A program made the translations under genes and the position numbers. The notes under the pieces are model-generated. The model was not told the origin of the DNA. It did not search any database and saw only the letters and a program-made list of their open reading frames with translations. Of a DNA stretch of 55,363 nt, positions 8,366 through 16,401 are shown piece after piece. Numbering within the stretch: the first letter of the stretch is position 1; each line of letters begins with the position of its first letter. The stretch spans positions 1-55,363 of the forward strand of contig NZ_RDQR01000017.1 of assembly GCF_003703835.1 (NCBI RefSeq), given 5' to 3'. Origin of the DNA: Auritidibacter ignavus. GTDB taxonomy: Bacteria > Actinomycetota > Actinomycetes > Actinomycetales > Micrococcaceae.

Positions 8366-9319
8366 TTACCCGTTGACCAGAGTGTCTGGCTCTGCTCCGC
8401 CTAATACTTTCGCCACATTCTCGGCAGGAATCTCGACATAATCTCGTAACGTAACGCGACTGCGGAAAGCAACGTGTGGCGTAATCAATACCTTCGGGTG
8501 AGAAATAAGAATGTTATTTGCAGAGGGTGGTTCCTCTTCTAAAACATCCAAGAACGCCCCCGAAAGGTGTCCCGAGTTCAAGCCGGCCAACAAATCTGGT
8601 TCATTCACCAACCCCCCACGGGCCACATTTATCACGTAGGCACCCTCTGGCATAAGACCAATTTTTTCCTCATTCAAGAATCCGCTGGTCTCTTCAGTGA
8701 GCGGAGCGTGAATGCTTAGAATATTCGAATTTCTTAGCAACCCATCGAGTGATTCATGACGATGAACTCCATTCAACCAATCCTCAGGCTTGACGTATGG
8801 ATCGTAGGCATGCACTTCTTTGAAAAAGGGAGCTGCTAGCTCTACAAGCTTCCTTGCGATCGAACCAAGACTGTACACCCCGAGACTCAATTCGCTTAAC
8901 CTTGGTACGACAGGTAGCCCAGAATATGTCCACTCGCCCTTTTCTACCGTTTCCAATGAAGGCCGCAGGGCACGAGTCATAGCTAATAATCCAGCCATTG
9001 CATGCGTAGCAACTTCCTCTCGAGACACAGGAGGCATATTGCAAACCTTGATGCCCTGCGCTGTGGCCTGCTTCAGACTAATTGTGTTGACGCCGACTGA
9101 AGTCGTGGCGATACATTGAAGATTTGGAAGCTGTCGAAGTGTATCTTCGCTCAAAGGAATGAAACCGATTATCAACGCTTCGGTGTCCGGCGCGACATCG
9201 AGTAATACTTCTGGATCTACCGTATCTACGAAAACAACGTCGTGCCCCTTTGCCCTCAGGAACTCAATAGCTGGCTCGGGGTTTAGCGCCGCAAGGTTTG
9301 TAACCGTAACCTTACCCAT
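8366..9319 (-). CDS. D-2-hydroxyacid dehydrogenase family protein
   Basis: A 317-residue NAD(P)-dependent D-isomer 2-hydroxyacid dehydrogenase, interconverting a 2-hydroxy acid and a 2-oxo acid. Catalytic residues are present: Arg in NVARGGLVNE, Glu in LDVLEEEPP and His in LITPHVAF. The Rossmann glycine motif is unusual: where the family has GxGxxG (often GLGRIG), this protein has SLGSIA, losing two of three glycines. ATG 9319 is chosen at the start of homology with a purine-rich GGGAAAGAGAG upstream; the longer in-frame start at 9388 adds 23 unconserved residues. It could supply the 2-oxo acid for the neighbouring ThDP enzyme. Confidence 0.83.
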   Translation of the reverse strand: MGKVTVTNLAALNPEPAIEFLRAKGHDVVFVDTVDPEVLLDVAPDTEALIIGFIPLSEDTLRQLPNLQCIATTSVGVNTISLKQATAQGIKVCNMPPVSREEVATHAMAGLLAMTRALRPSLETVEKGEWTYSGLPVVPRLSELSLGVYSLGSIARKLVELAAPFFKEVHAYDPYVKPEDWLNGVHRHESLDGLLRNSNILSIHAPLTEETSGFLNEEKIGLMPEGAYVINVARGGLVNEPDLLAGLNSGHLSGAFLDVLEEEPPSANNILISHPKVLITPHVAFRSRVTLRDYVEIPAENVAKVLGGAEPDTLVNG

Positions 9320-9371
9320 TGTGCTCTCTTTCCCTAGTTCTATGGCGTGCATCCAGCATGGCAAATTAGAC

Positions 9372-9389
9372 CTTGTGCTTGCGCACAAG
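9372..9389. promoter_or_regulatory. Inverted repeat CTTGTGC-N4-GCACAAG
   Basis: A perfect 7-bp inverted repeat with spacer TTGC in the divergent region between the dehydrogenase (start 9319) and the MFS gene (start 9508). The arms include CACAAG, which recurs in the next palindrome 10 bases away. A regulator site serving one or both promoters is likely. Confidence 0.45.
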
Positions 9390-9398
9390 AATGACCTA

Positions 9399-9412
9399 GA
9401 TCACAAGTGATC
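9399..9412. promoter_or_regulatory. Palindrome GATCAC-AA-GTGATC
   Basis: A perfect 6-bp inverted repeat with a 2-base spacer, 10 bases after the CTTGTGC repeat and about 95 bases before the MFS start. Together the two palindromes look like a paired operator in the divergent promoter region. It does not have the TGTGA-N6-TCACA geometry of a CRP box. Confidence 0.45.
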
Positions 9413-9507
9413 ACGCCTAGTGCCATCAGTTCCATCAAGGTGCCATCCTCTTAGAAATATCATTTGAAGATTGTCTCCAACTTTGGTGACGTGAAAAGAG
9501 GTGCAAG

Positions 9508-10854
9508 ATGGTTGCAGACCAATCTAATGTAGCTTCTCATCGGGCTAACGCAGAATCTGAAACACTTAACGCAATTCCAGAGAAAGAAGCTAAGAAGGCT
9601 TCAATTGGGGCGCTCGTAGGAAATGCTCTCGAGTGGTACGACTACTTTCTTTTCAACACCGCAGCCGCCTTGGTGTTCAACGTTCAGTATTTTCACACCG
9701 AAGACCCTGCGGCGGCTGCTTTGGCTTCGTTCGCGACGCTAGCGGTAGGTTTCCTCGTGAGACCAGTTGGCGGCTTGCTTTTCGGGTGGCTAGGCGATCG
9801 GGCTGGGCGAAAATCTGTACTCATCATCACGGTTACGGGCATCGGTATTGCAACTGGCTTGATCGGGTTCCTGCCAAACTATGTCAGTATAGGTGTTTGG
9901 GCGCCGATCATTCTGGTGATCTTAAGAATGCTACAGGGTCTCTTTATCGGTGGAGAATGGTCCGGCGCCATGACCCTTGCCGTGGAAAATGCCCCTCTAA
10001 AGTTGCGAGCTAAACTTGCTGCACTACCTCAGCTTGGCTCGCCCATCGCCACCCTTCTTTCTTCAGGAATGTTTTTCGGACTGACCCTGCTTCTCAGTGC
10101 AGACAACTTTGATTCCTGGGGATGGAGAATTCCATTTTGGCTAGCGATCCCTCTACTCCTCGTTTCACTCTGGATTCGCTCGTCTATGCACGAGTCTCCC
10201 ATCTTCAAGAACTTGCAGGAGACTGATCAGAATGCGAAAGCTCCTCTACGCGAAGTCTTCACAAGCGCCTGGCGAAATGTTCTTGTTGGGACCATGGCAG
10301 TTTTGCTCGGTACAGCAGGCTTCTATATCGTGACCACCTTCGTGATCAACTACGGAACACGTGTGATGGGGGTCGAACGTGACATAGTTCTTTTCGCCAC
10401 TTTTATCGGGGCTTTTTTCCAAATTGCCTCCATCTTCCATGCAGGTCGTTTGGGACAAAAGTATGGTGCAACCAAAGTTGTGGTCTGGGCAGGCATAGCC
10501 ACAACGATCGTGGCGTTTCCCTGCTTCATGCTCATACAGACCGGCAACCCTGTGCTTTTGACAATTGGTGTGATCATCCCGATGTCGAGCCTGACCTATT
10601 CGTTCGCGGCCGCAGGACCAATCATGACTGGCCTTTTCCCTGCTCGAGTTCGTCTGTCCGGCGTGGCCGTTGCCTACAACGGCACCCAGATCGTGTCTGG
10701 CCTCACGCCGTTTATTTCGACAGCTCTAGTAACCGCAGCTGGGGAACACTGGTGGCCCGCAGTTACTCTGCTCATTGTCCTGTCGTTGTTGAGCGTGGCC
10801 GGAGCCGTGCTGGTTCCACGCTTCAGCGAACAATACGAAGGTTACAAACACTAG
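9508..10854 (+). CDS. MFS transporter, metabolite:H+ symporter (MHS) type
   Basis: A 448-residue inner-membrane carrier with about 12 hydrophobic segments. NALEWYDYFLFNTAAALVF near residue 40 and the loop GWLGDRAGRKSVL are typical of the MHS family (shikimate, ProP, KgtP and relatives), which import organic acids or zwitterions with protons. A matching RLGQKYGATK loop occurs in the second half. The start has AGAGGTG four bases before ATG. It is the last gene of the AT-rich island and probably imports its substrate. It reads away from the dehydrogenase gene, sharing a promoter region with two palindromes. Substrate unknown. Confidence 0.87.
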   Translation: MVADQSNVASHRANAESETLNAIPEKEAKKASIGALVGNALEWYDYFLFNTAAALVFNVQYFHTEDPAAAALASFATLAVGFLVRPVGGLLFGWLGDRAGRKSVLIITVTGIGIATGLIGFLPNYVSIGVWAPIILVILRMLQGLFIGGEWSGAMTLAVENAPLKLRAKLAALPQLGSPIATLLSSGMFFGLTLLLSADNFDSWGWRIPFWLAIPLLLVSLWIRSSMHESPIFKNLQETDQNAKAPLREVFTSAWRNVLVGTMAVLLGTAGFYIVTTFVINYGTRVMGVERDIVLFATFIGAFFQIASIFHAGRLGQKYGATKVVVWAGIATTIVAFPCFMLIQTGNPVLLTIGVIIPMSSLTYSFAAAGPIMTGLFPARVRLSGVAVAYNGTQIVSGLTPFISTALVTAAGEHWWPAVTLLIVLSLLSVAGAVLVPRFSEQYEGYKH

Positions 10855-10948
10855 GGATGTCTCTCCAGGTACCCACCTCAGAAATCAATAACATCGAGAT
10901 CCGAGCCACCCTGATGGGCGGAACTCAAACCTTCGGTCAGGAGTTGTC

Positions 10949-12193
10949 ATGAGCGAACAACGCGACTTTCTCCGGGATTTTCACACCATGTCATCCTTTG
11001 GCGCCACTGCGGGAGGCGGCGTGGATCGACAAGCCGGAACCAGTGAGGATCTCGAAACACGGTCGTGGTTGCGTGAGGTGTTCGCTGAAACGGGACTGAC
11101 CGAAGTACAGGATCAGATCGGGAACCAATTCGGGGTCGCTGAGTTGATCCCGGGAGCGCCTTACCTACTGGTGGGATCACACCTGGACTCGCAGCCACTG
11201 GCTGGTCGGCTCGATGGCGCCTACGGTGTGCTTTGCGCAGTGCACGCAGTGCACAACACCTTGAACCGCTTACGTGCTGAAGGGAAAACCCCTTCAATGA
11301 ACCTGGCGGTAGTGAACTGGTTCAACGAAGAGGGGTCCCGCTTCACGCCGTCGATGATGGGGTCTTCGGTGTATACCGGGAAAATGGACCTCAGCGATGC
11401 CCTGGCCACCAGCGACCGGAACCTGGTCACGGTGAGTGAGGCGTTGCAAGACGAAAAGGTTCAACGTGTCGATCAGGGCCCCGAGGCAGTAGCCTATGCA
11501 GAGATCCACATCGAACAAGGCCGCAACTTGGAGAACTCCGGCAACACTATCGGGCTGGTTCATGCGACCTGGGGTGCTAAGAAGTTCCAGGTGACAGTCA
11601 CGGGCGAACAGGGGCACACTGGATCTACTCTGATGGCAGACCGTCAGGACGCACTCTATGGGGCAGCACTGATGATCACCGCAGCCCACGACGTGACGGA
11701 ACAGTTCGACGAAGGACTGTTGCATTCTTCGGTAGCTCAGCTCAGCCTTGAACCGAATTCTCCGGTCACCCTGGCTCGTGAAGTGGTAATGAACCTCGAC
11801 TTGCGCTCACCTGATAGCACCGTCCTCGAACAGGCTCAGCAGTATCTCGAAGAACAGCGCTCAACGATTGAACAGCGCGCCCAGGTCGAGATTGCCATGG
11901 AACTGACTCACTCCTGGGATCTCAACCCCTACCCGCCTCAGGGCGTTGAGCTAGCGCGTGAGGTTGCTGAAGGCCTCGAGCTATCGCACCAAGAAGTCAT
12001 GACCGTGGCCGGACACGACTCCACCAACATGAAGGATTCCGTGCCGACCGTGATGCTCTTCGTCCCCAGCATTGAGGGCATCTCTCACAACGAAAAGGAA
12101 TCCACCACGGATGAGGACATGGTTGCCGGTGCGCAGATGCTTTCCGAAGTGGTGTATCAGATGGTCACCGGTTCGCTTGCATCCGACGCTTAA
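10949..12193 (+). CDS. M20 family amidase (hydantoinase/carbamoylase type)
   Basis: A 414-residue zinc-dependent amidohydrolase of the allantoate amidohydrolase / N-carbamoyl amino acid amidase / ureidopropionase group. Metal and substrate motifs: VGSHLDSQPLAGRLDGAYGV (about residues 75-94), NEEGSRF (about 128), IHIEQG (about 187), AGHDSTNM and SHNEKEST near the C-terminus. In most relatives the late motif is GHDAM; here it is GHDSTNM. ATG 10949 has CAGGAG upstream. The composition is nearer the chromosomal average than the preceding island genes. It faces the APC permease across a permease remnant; a hydrolase-transporter pair for N-carbamoyl or related amino acid derivatives is plausible. 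Confidence 0.85.
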   Translation: MSEQRDFLRDFHTMSSFGATAGGGVDRQAGTSEDLETRSWLREVFAETGLTEVQDQIGNQFGVAELIPGAPYLLVGSHLDSQPLAGRLDGAYGVLCAVHAVHNTLNRLRAEGKTPSMNLAVVNWFNEEGSRFTPSMMGSSVYTGKMDLSDALATSDRNLVTVSEALQDEKVQRVDQGPEAVAYAEIHIEQGRNLENSGNTIGLVHATWGAKKFQVTVTGEQGHTGSTLMADRQDALYGAALMITAAHDVTEQFDEGLLHSSVAQLSLEPNSPVTLAREVVMNLDLRSPDSTVLEQAQQYLEEQRSTIEQRAQVEIAMELTHSWDLNPYPPQGVELAREVAEGLELSHQEVMTVAGHDSTNMKDSVPTVMLFVPSIEGISHNEKESTTDEDMVAGAQMLSEVVYQMVTGSLASDA

Positions 12194-12196
12194 GTC

Positions 12197-12292
12197 CTAA
12201 ACAAAGCCGATCATGGCGCCGAAACCCAGCGCCAGCGCCTCGACGTTGGTCAGGGTTTTGGCCAGTGACACCTCATCCTGCTGTGAGCTCAT
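12197..12292 (-). pseudogene. Remnant of a second APC permease (first 31 codons)
   Basis: ATG (12292) with GGAGGACGG upstream opens a 31-codon frame ending in TAG (12197-12199). Residues 9-30 (VSLAKTLTN, two changed residues, then ALALGFGAMIGF) match the N-terminus of the intact permease at 12389-13822. The nucleotide match is about 80 percent over 75 bases, so these are diverged paralogues, not a fresh copy. Similarity stops abruptly after IGF, three bases before the M20 amidase stop codon. The rest of this permease was lost, probably when the amidase-side DNA arrived or by a deletion. Confidence 0.8.
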
Positions 12293-12301
12293 CCGTCCTC
12301 C

Positions 12302-12325
12302 AGAGTGTGTGATCCACTACACTCT
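12302..12325. promoter_or_regulatory. Inverted repeat AGAGTGT-N10-ACACTCT
   Basis: A perfect 7-bp inverted repeat just upstream of the ribosome-binding site of the permease remnant. It is probably the old operator or promoter element of the lost permease, or a hairpin downstream of the intact permease gene. No T-run supports a terminator. Confidence 0.35.
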
Positions 12326-12362
12326 AGGCGACGGTTCTGAGTTTCGGGAAGTGTGTCGCTGA

Positions 12363-12401
12363 CTAGTTCCGGAGTCTAGTTCCGCAGTCTAGTTGCGAAG
12401 T
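12363..12401. repeat. Three 13-bp tandem repeats at the permease stop codon
   Basis: CTAGTTCCGGAGT (12363), CTAGTTCCGCAGT (12376) and CTAGTTGCGAAGT (12389) lie head to tail. The last contains the permease stop codon. Each unit carries CTAG, which reads TAG on both strands, and a 13-bp period shifts the frame by one. The block therefore has a stop in all six frames. It probably arose by slippage at the gene end. Confidence 0.9.
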
Positions 12402-13822
12402 GAGGCAAGCAGGCGCTCTTCGGCGTCGAGGCCGGGTTTGATCCCTCCGGGTACTCGGACGAAGAAGACGAGACCGATCACCCACCAGATACCGAAGATC
12501 AGCCACGGTTGCCAGTCCAGTGCCGAGGGCATGCCGGGCAAATAGACGGTGAACAGCGCGCCGGTGAGCACGATGGAGGTCCACCCAATGACTTCGCCTT
12601 TCCAGCCACGGCCGATGTTCAATGGCCGGTCCATGGTGGGTTCTTTACGGCGTAGGAGAACGAAAATCACCGAGACCAAGAAATAGGCGATGATGATTGA
12701 GGGCCCACCCGAGTCGACCAACCAGTTCAGCATGATTTCCCCGAAGAATGGCGCCAGGAGCGACAGTCCGCCAATAAAATACAATGCATTGGCGGGCGTC
12801 TGGTACTTCGGGTGCAACTTCCCAAACCACGCCGGCAGCATCCCGGTGCGCGATAGCGAGTACACCAAGCGTGAAGCACCCATCAGCAGCGAATTCCACG
12901 AGGTGAGGATACCGGCGATACCTCCGGCGATCAGAATATTGGCCAGGATTTGGGAATTGAACAGGGTGCCAAAGGCGTCAGCGACGACGATGTCTGCAAG
13001 AACAAGATCGTTAACGTTCATGGCTGAGGAGGTGGTCAAGACCACCATGGCATACCACGCCGTCGCCATCAGCACGGAAATCACGACGAGCCAACCGATG
13101 CGCCGAGGAGGCACATTAACTTCTTCGGCGGTCTGCGGGATGACATCAAAGCCGATGAAAAGAAATGGCATCGCGATCAGAACTGCAAATATCCCTGCAA
13201 TTCCAGGCGTAAATAGTGGTTCCATGTTTTCGGCAGATCCACGGGTGACCGACCCGAAGATCATCAGCACGCCCACGGCAACCAGAAAGATCACCGTGAA
13301 GTTCTGGGCGATAGAAGCCGGTTTAACTCCTCGCACGTTCAACCAGGTAATGATGATCGCAGCGACAACCCCTAGTAGCGCCCATGATAGATGTACTTTG
13401 TCACCGGCGACGTCCCACAGAGGAATCTGAGAGATCTCTGGGATTATATATGCGACGGTCCGGGGAAAGGCGACGGCTTCAAAGGCGACTACGGTCACAT
13501 ATCCTCCGGCAAGCGCCCAGGAAGCGATGAATGCTCCGCGTGGGCCCAAAGCACGTAACCCGTAGTTGTGGATCCCACCGGCTTTAGGCATTGCGCTGGT
13601 TAGTTCAGAGTAAACAAGACCTACCACAGCCATAATGGCGCCACCGATCAGCACTGCGATGATCGCGCCCATCGTGCCCGCTTGATCTAACCAACCGCCG
13701 GTCAGCACCACCCACCCGAAGCCGATCATGGCGCCGAAGCCCAGGGCTAACGCGTCGAGATTGGTCAGAGTTTTTGCCAGCGATACATCACCGGTTCGTT
13801 GCGAGCCCGATCCGGACATCAT
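12389..13822 (-). CDS. APC superfamily amino acid permease
   Basis: A 477-residue integral membrane transporter with about 12 hydrophobic segments. The N-terminal GFGAMIGFGWVVLTGGW is the unwound first helix of amino acid-polyamine-organocation carriers, and PKAGGIHNYGLRALGP follows, matching the conserved loop after TM2. It imports an amino acid or amine, substrate unknown. The start is ATG 13822 or ATG 13819; AGAGG fits the second better. Convergent with the M20 amidase but separated by a paralogue remnant. Two CRP-like boxes lie upstream in the gap to the DUF2520 gene. Confidence 0.87.
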   Translation of the reverse strand: MMSGSGSQRTGDVSLAKTLTNLDALALGFGAMIGFGWVVLTGGWLDQAGTMGAIIAVLIGGAIMAVVGLVYSELTSAMPKAGGIHNYGLRALGPRGAFIASWALAGGYVTVVAFEAVAFPRTVAYIIPEISQIPLWDVAGDKVHLSWALLGVVAAIIITWLNVRGVKPASIAQNFTVIFLVAVGVLMIFGSVTRGSAENMEPLFTPGIAGIFAVLIAMPFLFIGFDVIPQTAEEVNVPPRRIGWLVVISVLMATAWYAMVVLTTSSAMNVNDLVLADIVVADAFGTLFNSQILANILIAGGIAGILTSWNSLLMGASRLVYSLSRTGMLPAWFGKLHPKYQTPANALYFIGGLSLLAPFFGEIMLNWLVDSGGPSIIIAYFLVSVIFVLLRRKEPTMDRPLNIGRGWKGEVIGWTSIVLTGALFTVYLPGMPSALDWQPWLIFGIWWVIGLVFFVRVPGGIKPGLDAEERLLASLRN

Positions 13823-13854
13823 GCCTCTTTCAGATAAACACCCTCCATGCTAAT

Positions 13855-13870
13855 AGTGACCTATATTACA
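13855..13870. promoter_or_regulatory. CRP-like box upstream of the APC permease (weak)
   Basis: AGTGACCTATATTACA matches TGTGA-N6-TCACA at eight of ten positions, 33 bases before the permease start. Also compatible with an AT-rich promoter. Confidence 0.3.
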
Positions 13871-13886
13871 CAGTTGCTCGAATATG

Positions 13887-13902
13887 TGTGACCGTATTCA
13901 TA
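13887..13902. promoter_or_regulatory. CRP/GlxR-like box upstream of the APC permease
   Basis: TGTGACCGTATTCATA matches TGTGA-N6-TCACA at nine of ten positions, about 65 bases before the permease start and inside the 95-base gap after the DUF2520 gene. By motif only. Confidence 0.4.
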
Positions 13903-13917
13903 TATTGAACGTCCTAG

Positions 13918-14838
13918 CTACCCCAGGATCTGCTGCAGTGCGGTGAAGGTCTCGGTGCTGATGGCCCCACGGGCGTGGGCACGGCGGGCAGTGGCCAGCG
14001 ACAGTGAACGGTAGCTGGTTAACACCTCAGCGAGCTCGGGGTGGGCTTCGGCGACGGCACTCAGGGCGTTCACGTGGTCGGCTACGGTGCCCACGTCACC
14101 GCGGGCGACCGGGCCGGTGAGCGCCTGATCGCCAGAGCTCAGCGCATTATCCAGAGTGGCGTTCATCAGTTGCCCCAGGACCGCCGAGGTGTCCTCGATA
14201 CCGATGGATTCCAGGATCTGGGCGGCTTCGGCGGTGAGGGTCACCAAGTGGTTGGAGGCGTGGGAGAGCGCGGCGTGGTAGGTGGCCCGGTGCTGTTCAG
14301 GCACCACCACCGGGGTGCCACCGAGTTCGGTCACCAAGGCTTGGGCAATCGGCAGGGTAATGGGATCGGCGGTGATGCCGAAGGCCGTGCGGTGCAGTCG
14401 GGCCAGATCCAGGCTGAGTCCGGTGAAGGTCATCGCCGGGTGGATCGCCATCGGGATCGCGCCCTGGCTTCTGATCGGCTCGAGGACCGCTAAGCCGTGA
14501 CGGCCGGAGGTGTGGACCATCAGGTGTCCGGTTTGCACGTGGCCGGCGGTGACCAGCCCGGCGACCAGCTCCCCTAGCACGTCGTCGGGGACGGCCAAGA
14601 GCACCATTTCGGAACGGCGCAGAATATCGGGAATATCGAGGATGGGAACCTCGGGCAACAGTGATTCGGCGCGGGTTCGGGAGGCGTCGGATACGGCGTG
14701 TACGCCGGTGATGGCATGGCCGAGGTCGCGCAGGGCTGCCCCGAGCACCGCACCGACTTTTCCGGCGCTGATCACCCCGATGCCGAGTCGGCCCGGTGCG
14801 CCCGCGCTGATCCCCGAGGCTGGCTCGTCGACGGTCAC
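13918..14838 (-). CDS. Rossmann-like and DUF2520 domain protein
   Basis: A 306-residue protein with an N-terminal Rossmann-type dinucleotide fold (GIGVISAGKVGAVLGAAL, about residues 18-35; VLLAVPDDVL) and a C-terminal helical DUF2520 domain (HPAMTFTG, ALSHASNHLVTL). It resembles 6-phosphogluconate dehydrogenase-like or ketopantoate reductase-like folds; the reaction is not established. In relatives it directly precedes panC, suggesting a link to pantothenate synthesis. Here panC is about 10 kb away. The GTG start overlaps the stop of the upstream PH-domain gene (GTGA). Confidence 0.85.
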   Translation of the reverse strand: MTVDEPASGISAGAPGRLGIGVISAGKVGAVLGAALRDLGHAITGVHAVSDASRTRAESLLPEVPILDIPDILRRSEMVLLAVPDDVLGELVAGLVTAGHVQTGHLMVHTSGRHGLAVLEPIRSQGAIPMAIHPAMTFTGLSLDLARLHRTAFGITADPITLPIAQALVTELGGTPVVVPEQHRATYHAALSHASNHLVTLTAEAAQILESIGIEDTSAVLGQLMNATLDNALSSGDQALTGPVARGDVGTVADHVNALSAVAEAHPELAEVLTSYRSLSLATARRAHARGAISTETFTALQQILG

Positions 14839-16394
14839 TGAGCGTTCTCCAGGGTTTTCTCGGCTTGGTCGGTGGCGTTGTCGAACCGTTGCAGTTCGGT
14901 GTCATCCATCCACCGGTCGCGGTCGGAGTAACGTCGGGCGATGGCGGCCACGGATTCTTCGAAGTGGGCCAATTGCACCCCGACGGCCAGGTCCATATGC
15001 TTCAGGCCGACGTCCACCGGCCCGGAAGCGGTCGGGAAGGAGATGGAGACCAGTGAGCACCAGCGAGCGCGGATGCCTTGGGCCAGTGAGGTGGACTGGA
15101 TGCGGTCGTGCGGTAGCAGCGTGAGCGCGCGGTTGAATCGCCCAGAGCGTAGCAACAGCAACGACGGTGTCAGCGCAAAACCGTGCCGACGGAACTGGAA
15201 GGGCATCAGCCACCAGGATCGGCGGGGCGCGTTGATGAAACCGCCACGGTTGCCCTTGGAGTCTTTCAAGCCCGCGATCACGACCTGGTCCATTCGATCA
15301 ACACCGGGGTCCGGGGCCAGGATGGACAGTACCCGGAACACATCGTCCAGACTGCCGACCGGTAGCACTGTGGATTTGACCGAATCACCCGCGGCTAAAC
15401 CGTAGCCGGCGGTATTGATTTTCAGCTCGTACCAGCCAAAGATGCGCCACAGTAGAGGTTGCCGGATCCCGACGGCCTGCACACGCCCGGGAGGTACGGT
15501 CTGGTTGACGGTCTGGACCAGACCGTAGGTGATTTTCAGGCCGTTGACACCGCGCCACACCGTGTAACCGTAGTAGGTGATGGCCGGAGCGATGCCACCG
15601 ACCGCGGCAAGAAACACGGACAGTGGCAGCAGACTGATCCCGATGACGGTAATGATCCCCAAGATCGCGGGGTCGGTACCGAAGATCACCAGCGCGACAA
15701 TCATGGCGAGCGCATAGAGGACCACGACCGCGAGGGGGAAGACCAGCGATGCCATGAGCGACGATCCGAAGAGCCTAACGGTGCTGATCCGTAGCATCGG
15801 TACCAGATGTTCGTCGTCCAGCATCGGTGCCACCGGTTGACCGGGGTCTGCTGGTTGTCCGCTAGAGGGCTGTGCGGAAGGACTCGAGCCATGCTGGGCG
15901 CCAGAGGCTTTGCGCAGAATTTCAGAACGGAGTTGAGTGGCCTCGTCGTTCTTAATGAATTGCAGGGTCAGAGCCGTGGCATCACCATCGGCAGCTTCCA
16001 CGGTCAGCTCGGCCAGCCCGAAAATCCGTGCCAACAATGGTCGACGAATTTCGACAGCCTGAATCCGGTCCAGCCGCATCCGCCGGCGGGAGACAAAAAG
16101 CCATCCCTTGACTCGTTCTACCGCGTCATCGGTAATCCGAAACTTGTGGAACCGCCAGGAGAGGTAGGGGAAGATGATCAAGGCGGCGATCGCCAGCACG
16201 ATGATCCCCAAGATGATGAACACACCACCCTCCATGTCGCCAACCTCCTGCAAGAACGTCAACACCTGCAAGCCGAGATTGACGATGATGAAGAAGAAAA
16301 CCACCAGGATAATCGATCCGGCCGAGGCGATCGGTGTCAACGGGTGCATGCGACGCCATGGTGGCTCGGCCCCCGAATGGTGCTGCTGCGACAT
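14835..16394 (-). CDS. PH domain-containing membrane protein (YdbT-like)
   Basis: About 519 residues with repeated membrane pairs and bacterial PH (bPH_2) domains. An early hydrophobic segment (SIILVVFFFIIVNLGLQVL) and IFPYLSWRF precede the first PH unit (RRRMRLDRIQAVEIRRPLL). The motif PPGRVQAVGIRQPLLWRIFG marks a second unit and LPHDRIQSTSLAQGIRARW a third. ATG 16394 follows GAGGTGACC, so the longer frame to 16484 is rejected. It is paired with the smaller PH protein upstream (7-base gap), as in the YdbS/YdbT pairs of other bacteria. Role in the envelope unknown. Confidence 0.85.
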   Translation of the reverse strand: MSQQHHSGAEPPWRRMHPLTPIASAGSIILVVFFFIIVNLGLQVLTFLQEVGDMEGGVFIILGIIVLAIAALIIFPYLSWRFHKFRITDDAVERVKGWLFVSRRRMRLDRIQAVEIRRPLLARIFGLAELTVEAADGDATALTLQFIKNDEATQLRSEILRKASGAQHGSSPSAQPSSGQPADPGQPVAPMLDDEHLVPMLRISTVRLFGSSLMASLVFPLAVVVLYALAMIVALVIFGTDPAILGIITVIGISLLPLSVFLAAVGGIAPAITYYGYTVWRGVNGLKITYGLVQTVNQTVPPGRVQAVGIRQPLLWRIFGWYELKINTAGYGLAAGDSVKSTVLPVGSLDDVFRVLSILAPDPGVDRMDQVVIAGLKDSKGNRGGFINAPRRSWWLMPFQFRRHGFALTPSLLLLRSGRFNRALTLLPHDRIQSTSLAQGIRARWCSLVSISFPTASGPVDVGLKHMDLAVGVQLAHFEESVAAIARRYSDRDRWMDDTELQRFDNATDQAEKTLENAQ

Positions 16395-16401
16395 GGTCAC
16401 C

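Noticed and set aside
9399-9412. GATCACAAGTGATC as a CRP site
   Set aside because: The half-sites have the wrong order and spacing for TGTGA-N6-TCACA.
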